Part shown: piece after piece, positions 5,574-9,704 of the stretch
Layout of the letters: every line of letters starts with the position of its first letter
Position numbering within the stretch: the stretch's first letter is position 1
Assembly: GCA_002791215.1 (NCBI GenBank)
Contig: PFWQ01000001.1
Span: 1-9,704 of the forward strand
Direction of reading: 5' to 3'
DNA from: a candidate division SR1 bacterium CG_4_9_14_3_um_filter_40_9
GTDB lineage: Bacteria > Patescibacteriota > Gracilibacteria > Absconditabacterales > Absconditicoccaceae
DNA: 9,704 bases
Notes under the pieces: generated by a model
The model's database searches: none
The model's input: the letters and a program-made list of their open reading frames with translations, nothing else
Told to the model about the DNA's origin: nothing
Program-made: the position numbers and the translations under genes

Positions 5574-7466
5574 ATGTTAGATCAAACTACAAAACGAAAA
5601 TTAGACTCCGCCCGACAAATTCTTGTTGGTAAAGTTCCTGACCCAAAAGCACAGGTCGAGCAGGTCACAACTGCTCTTATCTATAAATTTATGGATGATA
5701 TGGATAAGGAAAATGAAGAGGTTGGACTGAAAACTCAATTTTTTGTTGGAGACTTTCAAAAATTTTCGTGGACGAAAATTTTGGACAACAAACTTTCAGG
5801 ACAAGAACGGCTTGATCTTTATGTTCAGGCAATTACGAATATGCCAAAAAATCCGCATATTCATCAATTATTTCGTAATATTTTCAAGGGCGCTTTTTTG
5901 CCATACAACGATCCTCGCACGCTATCACTTTTTTTAAAAGAGATAAACGAATTTAATTATGAACATAGCGAAAATTTAGGCAATGCTTTTGAATATCTGC
6001 TTTCCATTCTCGGAAGCCAAGGCGACGCTGGGCAATTCCGCACGCCTCGCCACATTATTGATTTTATCGTTGAAGTGGTTGACCCGAAAAAAAACGAAAC
6101 AATTCTTGATCCCGCTTGCGGAACGGCTGGATTCTTGATTTCTGCCTACAAACACATTTTGAAGCAGAACAAAGACCTGCCCGCCGAAGCCTCGGCGCAG
6201 GCGGGAAATGCCCTCACGCCCGATGAAAAATTGAAGTTGATGAATAATCTTACTGGTTATGATATTTCGCCTGATATGGTAAAATTAGCACTTGTGAATA
6301 TGTATTTGCACGGATTCCCAGAGCCAAAAATCCATGAATACGATTCGCTCACGAGCGAAAAGCGTTGGGACGAAACTTTTGATGTGATTCTCGCCAATCC
6401 GCCGTTTATGACGCCGAAAGGCGGAATTGTTCCTCACAAAAGATTTTCTATCCAAGCTAATCGTGCGGAGGTATTGTTTGTTGATTATATCGTTGAACAT
6501 TTGACGATTAAAGGACGAGCTGGAATAATCGTGCCGGAGGGCGTGATTTTTCAATCAAATAATGCCTACACGCAATTGCGAAAAAAATTGGTTGAAGACG
6601 GTCTTTTCGCAGTCGTTTCGCTTCCTGCGGGTGTTTTTAATCCGTATGCGGGAGTGAAAACGAGTGTGTTGCTTTTTGATAATGAAATTTCCAAAAAAAC
6701 AAAAAACTTTCTGTTTTTAAAAATCCAAAATGACGGTTTTGATCTTGGCGCGCAAAGACGAGAGCATAGTAAAAATGATTTACCTTTGGCTTTGGAAATT
6801 ATCAAAAAATATAAATCTGCGTTGAAAAACGACAGAGATTTTGAATTGGACGAAGAAGAAAACAAAATCGCTTACCTCGTAACCAAAGAAAAAATTACCA
6901 AAACTGGCGATTATAATTTAACTGGTGATAGATATAAAGAATTCATTGATTTGACAAATCAAAAGTGGGAGATGGTGGAATTAGGCGAAGTTTGCGAAAT
7001 ATATCAACCAAAAACAATCACCTCAAAAGAAATAAAATCAGAAGGAAAATATAAAGTTTTCGGGGCAAATGGAGTTATTGGATATTACGACAAATATAAT
7101 CATGAAGATAGCGAAGTCCTTATTACTTGTCGCGGTGCAACTTGCGGGACACTTAATTTATCTGAGCCAAATTCTTGGATTACGGGAAATGCAATGGCAA
7201 TAAAGCCGAAGGATGATCTACTTAGCAAGCAGTTTCTTTTTTACATTCTGAAAAATTCAAACCTTAAATCGGTAATTTCTGGATCAGCTCAGCCACAAAT
7301 AACAAGGACATCATTATCACCTTTAGAAATTCCGTTTCCACCTCTTTCCGTTCAAAAAGAAATCGTTGAGCAGATTGAGGTCAAACAAAACGCCATAGAT
7401 CACGCCAAAGCGATTATTCAAAATCTAGAGAGAGACGATATTTTGGTCAAGCACTTAGAAAATTAA
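5574..7466 (+). CDS. hsdM: Type I DNA N6-adenine methylase fused to a first specificity half (HsdM-HsdS)
   Basis: This 630-aa protein joins a methylase subunit to half of a specificity subunit. The HsdM_N helical domain covers about residues 1-125. The SAM-binding motif I is DPACGTAGF (179-187) after QFRTPRHI (154-161), and the catalytic motif IV is NPPF (275-278). A linker ending GDYNLTGDRYKE (445-456) leads into a target-recognition domain starting KWEMVELGEVCEI (464-476) and a conserved helix (about 593-620). Methylation of adenine in a bipartite target is the expected activity. Residues 203-211 (PAEASAQAG) come from an inserted palindrome. The true frame is lost at the (GA)4 tract, and the last 10 residues and stop are out-of-frame product. 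It starts 2 bases after rhuM with AAAAAGG upstream. Confidence 0.93.
   Translation: MLDQTTKRKLDSARQILVGKVPDPKAQVEQVTTALIYKFMDDMDKENEEVGLKTQFFVGDFQKFSWTKILDNKLSGQERLDLYVQAITNMPKNPHIHQLFRNIFKGAFLPYNDPRTLSLFLKEINEFNYEHSENLGNAFEYLLSILGSQGDAGQFRTPRHIIDFIVEVVDPKKNETILDPACGTAGFLISAYKHILKQNKDLPAEASAQAGNALTPDEKLKLMNNLTGYDISPDMVKLALVNMYLHGFPEPKIHEYDSLTSEKRWDETFDVILANPPFMTPKGGIVPHKRFSIQANRAEVLFVDYIVEHLTIKGRAGIIVPEGVIFQSNNAYTQLRKKLVEDGLFAVVSLPAGVFNPYAGVKTSVLLFDNEISKKTKNFLFLKIQNDGFDLGAQRREHSKNDLPLALEIIKKYKSALKNDRDFELDEEENKIAYLVTKEKITKTGDYNLTGDRYKEFIDLTNQKWEMVELGEVCEIYQPKTITSKEIKSEGKYKVFGANGVIGYYDKYNHEDSEVLITCRGATCGTLNLSEPNSWITGNAMAIKPKDDLLSKQFLFYILKNSNLKSVISGSAQPQITRTSLSPLEIPFPPLSVQKEIVEQIEVKQNAIDHAKAIIQNLERDDILVKHLEN
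6180..6205 (+). repeat. In-frame palindromic element within hsdM
   Basis: CCCGCC (6180-6185) pairs perfectly with GGCGGG (6200-6205) around a 14-base loop beginning GAAGC. It is read in the same phase as the hsdR copy at 3930-3955, giving PAEASAQAG. It falls in a variable loop between motif I and the LTPDEK segment, where an insertion is tolerable. It is far richer in GC than the surrounding gene. Confidence 0.78.
6963..6992 (+). repeat. First hsdS conserved-region repeat (KWEMVELGEV)
   Basis: The DNA encoding VELGEV (6975-6992) matches 7481-7498 at 16 of 18 positions, both differences being synonymous. These are the starts of the two specificity halves and are natural sites for exchange of target-recognition domains by homologous recombination. 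Confidence 0.7.
7428..7435 (+). repeat. (GA)4 tract at the frameshift between the two HsdS halves
   Basis: As read, codons after CTA GAG AGA become GAC GAT ATT and reach a stop at 7464. Removing one GA gives CTA GAG AGA CGA TAT TTT GGT, which reads LERRYFGQALRKLKGVKWVELGEV across the junction in segments. The motif RYFGQAL is typical at this point of HsdS. The whole 5574-8008 region would then be one 810-aa protein. Confidence 0.85.
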
Positions 7467-7474
7467 AAGGCGTT

Positions 7475-7498
7475 AAGTGGGTGGAATTGGGAGAAGTT
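7475..7498 (+). repeat. Second hsdS conserved-region repeat (KWVELGEV)
   Basis: This is the partner of 6963-6992. The stretch 7481-7498 matches 6975-6992 at 16 of 18 positions with identical protein sequence. It marks the start of the second specificity half and makes an independent start here less likely than a continuous two-domain HsdS. Confidence 0.7.
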
Positions 7499-8008
7499 GC
7501 AGAAGTCATTGCCGGACAGTCGCCAGAAGGAAAATATTACAACGAAACAGGCGAAGGAATGCCATTTTATCAAGGTAAAACAGAATTTTCAGAATTGTAT
7601 ATTGGGAAACCAAAAGTATGGACAACAAACATAACAAAAATTGCAGAGCGAGACGATATTTTAATGTCTGTCCGCGCGCCTGTTGGCCCAGTTAATATTA
7701 CAACAGAAAAAGTTTGTATTGGTCGAGGTCTTGCTTCAATACGGGCAAATAAAGTGGATCAGATGTTTTTATTTAACTTTCTAAAAGCAATTGATAATAA
7801 AATTAAAGGTAATGGTGGCGCTGTATTTGACTCAATAAATAAAAAGCAAATTGAAGAATTAAAAATCCCGCTCCCATCTTTGGAAATTCAGAAAAAACTT
7901 GTCGCCGAAGCGGAAAAAGAACAGCAAATAATCAACGCAAACAAGCAATTGATTGAAATCTATGAGCAAAAAATTTGTGATGTTTTAAGGGAAGTATATG
8001 CAAACTAA
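7481..8008 (+). CDS. hsdS: Second HsdS half: target-recognition domain and terminal coiled coil
   Basis: This frame encodes the second target-recognition domain of a type I specificity subunit: ELGEVAEVIAGQSPEGKYYN at the start, the domain core to about residue 125 (DDILMSVRAPVGPVNI; GGAVFDSINKKQIEELKIPLP), then a coiled-coil helix to the end. GTG 7481 is only a formal start; the frame is open upstream and homology continues back to the (GA)4 tract, so this is the downstream part of the preceding gene after a 2-base frameshift. Translational re-initiation from AAAAGG (7465-7470) is possible. Half-size S subunits can pair to form a working specificity unit in some known systems. The last residues YAN and the stop codon come from the MITE-like element starting at 7995. 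Confidence 0.85.
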   Translation: MELGEVAEVIAGQSPEGKYYNETGEGMPFYQGKTEFSELYIGKPKVWTTNITKIAERDDILMSVRAPVGPVNITTEKVCIGRGLASIRANKVDQMFLFNFLKAIDNKIKGNGGAVFDSINKKQIEELKIPLPSLEIQKKLVAEAEKEQQIINANKQLIEIYEQKICDVLREVYAN

Positions 8009-8163
8009 TAAATTTGTGGACATATACGGTTGGTTCGCTCCATATTTGGACCAAGGCATCCGTGATGCCGTTCTCCAAACAACGCCAACACGGTTGGCTT
8101 GCTCCATATTTTGATCAATCTTTATTTACGCATAATGTCAACTATTTTATTGGTTTGCATATA
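7995..8163 (+). mobile_element. MITE-like element, complete copy 2 (169 bp)
   Basis: The left end TATATGCAAACTAATAAA (7995-8012) and the right end TTTATTGGTTTGCATATA (8146-8163) are inverted repeats with one mismatch in 18. Positions 7995-8120 duplicate 2349-2474. TA dinucleotides at both outer edges fit a TA-type target duplication, but this is ambiguous because the ends themselves read TATA. It has no coding capacity, so a transposase would have to act in trans. It inserted at the 3' end of hsdS and provides its TAA stop. Confidence 0.88.
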
Positions 8164-8178
8164 AAAGGAGGATAGGGG

Positions 8179-8406
8179 TCAAACCTTGAATGTAGAATTT
8201 AGGATATTTTCTACTCTCTTCCTTAATTCTCTTTGCTGTCTCAGTTGTTCATTCACACGAATAGCAGCTTTACCTATAGCACTTCTGCTTACTCCAAATA
8301 ACTCACCTATCCTTTTATTGTTTAACCCACTATACCTTAGCTTGCTAATGTTCAGCAGTTGAAGACTGCTGACTCTGGAAGAAGTATCCTGTTGATGATG
8401 TGAATA
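8179..8406 (-). pseudogene. C-terminal remnant of a REP-associated (Y1/IS200-like) transposase
   Basis: The minus-strand frame, open for 75 codons with no start, ends KLRYSGLNNKRIGELFGVSR, then SAIGKAAIRVNEQL, then LRKRVENILNSTFKV and a stop. The helix-turn-helix segment (NNKRIGELFGVSRSAIGKA) and the FKV ending match, from memory, the C-terminal HTH domain found on many REP-associated tyrosine transposases. The HUH catalytic domain is absent: no further matching sequence is seen toward 8540. It is a decayed fragment, oriented like pilU and lying between the MITE copy and a hairpin array. Confidence 0.65.
8352..8372. repeat. Hairpin with 8-bp stem at the edge of the transposase remnant
   Basis: TCAGCAGT (8352-8359) and ACTGCTGA (8365-8372) are exact inverted repeats with a 5-base loop. 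There is no adjacent T-tract, so it does not look like an intrinsic terminator. It may be a REP-type palindrome connected with the neighbouring transposase remnant. Confidence 0.6.
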
Positions 8407-8436
8407 TTAGAAGATGATTTTTCAAGTAAGAGACGG

Positions 8437-8477
8437 GCTGTATTAGTTTCGCTAATACAGCATTGGCAAGCTAATGC
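8437..8477. repeat. Two adjacent hairpins downstream of pilU
   Basis: GCTGTATTAG (8437-8446) pairs exactly with CTAATACAGC (8452-8461) across TTTCG. Directly following, GCATTGGC (8460-8467) and GCTAATGC (8470-8477) form an 8-bp stem with one G-T pair and a two-base loop. The stems share two bases, so they could be alternative or stacked structures. No U-rich tail follows in the pilU direction. The paired arrangement is REP/BIME-like. Confidence 0.65.
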
Positions 8478-8539
8478 ACTCCGATTTGTTAAGCTCAATC
8501 GTAATTTATGAGGTAATGGAGTATAGTTACCTTGAATAT

Positions 8540-9604
8540 TTACATCGCTGTCATCCCCTTCATCCTTAACCTCAAATCATTAGCACTATCTGCTGCAGCC
8601 ATGGCATCGTCAAAGGTAATCAGATCTTTTGTATAAAGTTCATACAATGCTTGTTCAAAGCTCTGGAGACCATCCTTTGATCCGGTCTGGATAGCTCCTC
8701 GAATTTGATTGATTTCTCCCTTTTTGATAAGGTCTTTAATTCGTGGGGTAACCAGCATAATCTCTATGGCTGCAACACGGCCATTTCCATCTGCTCGAGG
8801 GATTAATCTTTGGGAAATAATAGCCTTTAGATTTAAGGAAAGCTGCATAAGGATTTGGGGATGCATCTCTCCGGGATAGAATTGAAGCATCCTTTCTATA
8901 GCTTGAAAAGCATTGGTTGAATGCAGCGTACTCAGCACCAAATGTCCTGTTTCAGCAAAGTATACGGCTGCCGAAACACTCTCTATATCTCGCATCTCAC
9001 CAATAAGGATAACATCCGGAGCCTGTCGCAAGGCATTTTTCAATGCTGAACCATATGCTTCCGTATCAATTCCAATCTCTCGCTGGCTGACAATGGCTTT
9101 TTTATCCCGATGAACAAACTCAATCGGGTCCTCAATGGTAATAATATGTCCACCCTCTGTCTCATTTCGATGATTAAGCATAGCCGCCAGTGTGGTAGAC
9201 TTGCCAGAGCCTGTAGAGCCAACGACTAATATCAATCCCCTCTTGTCTAAGACAAGCTCATTTAATATTGGTGGTAGATTAAGCTCTTCTACATTTGGAA
9301 TTTGAGTTTTTACCCTGCGAAAAACTATTCCTACGGTTCCTCGTTGACGATAGATATTACATCTGAACCTGCCAAGCTCAGGATAGTTAAAGGCAAGGTT
9401 CATCTCATTTGCTCGTGCAAACTCCACCTGTTGTTCATCACCCATCACCGCATAAGCCAATCTTTCTACATCCATAGGGCTAAGCCTTGCAAGATCCTGA
9501 ACAGTTTCTCCTGATACCCTGTATGTAGGAGGGGTATCAGCCTTGAGATACAAATCAGAGGCATCCAAAGAAACTACTTTTCCTAATAAATCAGCTAATA
9601 ACAT
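8540..9604 (-). CDS. pilU: PilT/PilU-family type IV pilus retraction ATPase
   Basis: This 354-aa secretion-superfamily ATPase powers disassembly of type IV pili at the cytoplasmic face of the inner membrane. All key motifs are intact: Walker A GSTGSGKST (129-137), Asp box ITIEDPIE (155-162), Walker B DVILIGEMRD (197-206) and His box ETGHLVLSTLH (218-228). The C-terminal part (LSLNLKAIISQRL, the GLQSFEQALYELY segment and ADSANDLRLRM) is closer to PilU than to classical PilT. The ATG at 9602-9604 is preceded by a good AAGGAG six bases upstream. Retraction pulls DNA-bound pili in, so the gene fits functionally with comEC, but the two are on opposite strands and 6 kb apart. The exact PilT/PilU assignment outside Proteobacteria is a judgement. 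Confidence 0.93.
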   Translation of the reverse strand: MLLADLLGKVVSLDASDLYLKADTPPTYRVSGETVQDLARLSPMDVERLAYAVMGDEQQVEFARANEMNLAFNYPELGRFRCNIYRQRGTVGIVFRRVKTQIPNVEELNLPPILNELVLDKRGLILVVGSTGSGKSTTLAAMLNHRNETEGGHIITIEDPIEFVHRDKKAIVSQREIGIDTEAYGSALKNALRQAPDVILIGEMRDIESVSAAVYFAETGHLVLSTLHSTNAFQAIERMLQFYPGEMHPQILMQLSLNLKAIISQRLIPRADGNGRVAAIEIMLVTPRIKDLIKKGEINQIRGAIQTGSKDGLQSFEQALYELYTKDLITFDDAMAAADSANDLRLRMKGMTAM

Positions 9605-9609
9605 TATAA

Positions 9610-9615
9610 CTCCTT
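9610..9615 (-). promoter_or_regulatory. Ribosome binding site of pilU
   Basis: The minus strand reads AAGGAG followed by TTATA and A before ATG 9604, giving a near-ideal Shine-Dalgarno sequence and spacing that fixes the start codon. Confidence 0.85.
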
Positions 9616-9632
9616 AAGCGTTGGGGATATGA

Positions 9633-9660
9633 AATGTATATGTAACTACTCAGCTATCAA
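9633..9660 (-). promoter_or_regulatory. Possible promoter for pilU
   Basis: On the minus strand TTGATA (9655-9660) is followed after 16 bases by TACATT (9633-9638). Each is a moderate match to the sigma70 boxes. The region also overlaps the 12-mer at 9642-9653. The call is weak. Confidence 0.3.
9642..9653 (+). repeat. 12-mer GTAACTACTCAG, second occurrence
   Basis: This is an exact copy of 2475-2486 in the same orientation. The flanking bases differ, so the shared unit is no longer than about 12 bases here. It lies in the short gap upstream of pilU. Confidence 0.5.
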
Positions 9661-9667
9661 GAGATAA

Positions 9668-9704
9668 CTACGAATCGACAGGATCCTTCTTCTCCTTGTC
9701 ATTC
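9668..9704 (-). CDS. Possible C-terminal tail of a gene upstream of pilU (partial)
   Basis: The minus strand entering the window reads NDKEKKDPVDS followed by TAG at 9668-9670. A charged tail directly upstream of pilU in the same direction would fit an operon partner, but eleven codons are too few to identify a gene or even to prove coding. Confidence 0.25.
   Translation of the reverse strand, partial: NDKEKKDPVDS

Noticed and set aside
7428..7435. Programmed ribosomal frameshift at the hsdS junction
   Set aside because: There is no slippery heptamer at the tract and a two-base shift is needed; a GA unit gain by replication slippage is simpler.
8437..8461. Hairpin considered as an intrinsic terminator for pilU
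   Set aside because: The stem is AT-rich and no run of T follows it in the pilU direction.

Overview
The window looks like a chromosomal segment of an uncultivated, AT-rich bacterium, recovered as metagenomic-type sequence. The chromosomal backbone has two DNA-uptake or type IV pilus genes: a ComEC-family DNA channel gene on the + strand (118-2253) and a PilT/PilU-family retraction ATPase gene on the - strand (8540-9604). The sequence alone does not fix the phylum. The restriction-modification (RM) genes resemble versions I associate, from memory only, with Patescibacteria (CPR) and other candidate phyla, and they carry short GC-rich palindromes in frame inside the coding regions. The backbone genes show no such palindromes, which suggests the RM block was acquired from elsewhere.

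Layout. Positions 1-103 and 2495-2597 form a near-perfect inverted repeat (100 of 103 positions) that brackets comEC. Between comEC and the RM block lie a truncated copy of a MITE-like element (2349-2474), the right inverted-repeat arm, and a second 138-bp MITE-like element (2612-2749). A sigma70-like promoter (2751-2780) then starts a co-directional cluster: a 69-aa Xre/Cro-type regulator (2814-3023), a broken type I restriction subunit hsdR (3028-4526), a RhuM-family gene (4537-5571), and a fused methylase-specificity gene hsdM-hsdS (5574-7466) followed by a second half-HsdS reading frame (7481-8008). A complete 169-bp copy of the first MITE-like element (7995-8163) ends the cluster and supplies the stop codon of hsdS. 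After it come a C-terminal remnant of a REP-associated (Y1/IS200-like) transposase on the - strand, a set of hairpins, and pilU.

State of the RM system. HsdR keeps its N-terminal PD-(D/E)XK nuclease region and its C-terminal part from helicase motif VI onward. The region between them, which should hold the ATP-binding helicase core, is missing, and the two pieces are in different frames, so ATP-dependent restriction should be dead. The methylase part is intact. The specificity part is split by a frameshift at a (GA)4 tract (7428-7435); removing one GA unit joins both halves into an 810-aa M-S protein with two target-recognition domains. The locus therefore looks like a restriction-dead, possibly methylation-competent and possibly phase-variable relic, lying between two direct copies of a MITE-like repeat.
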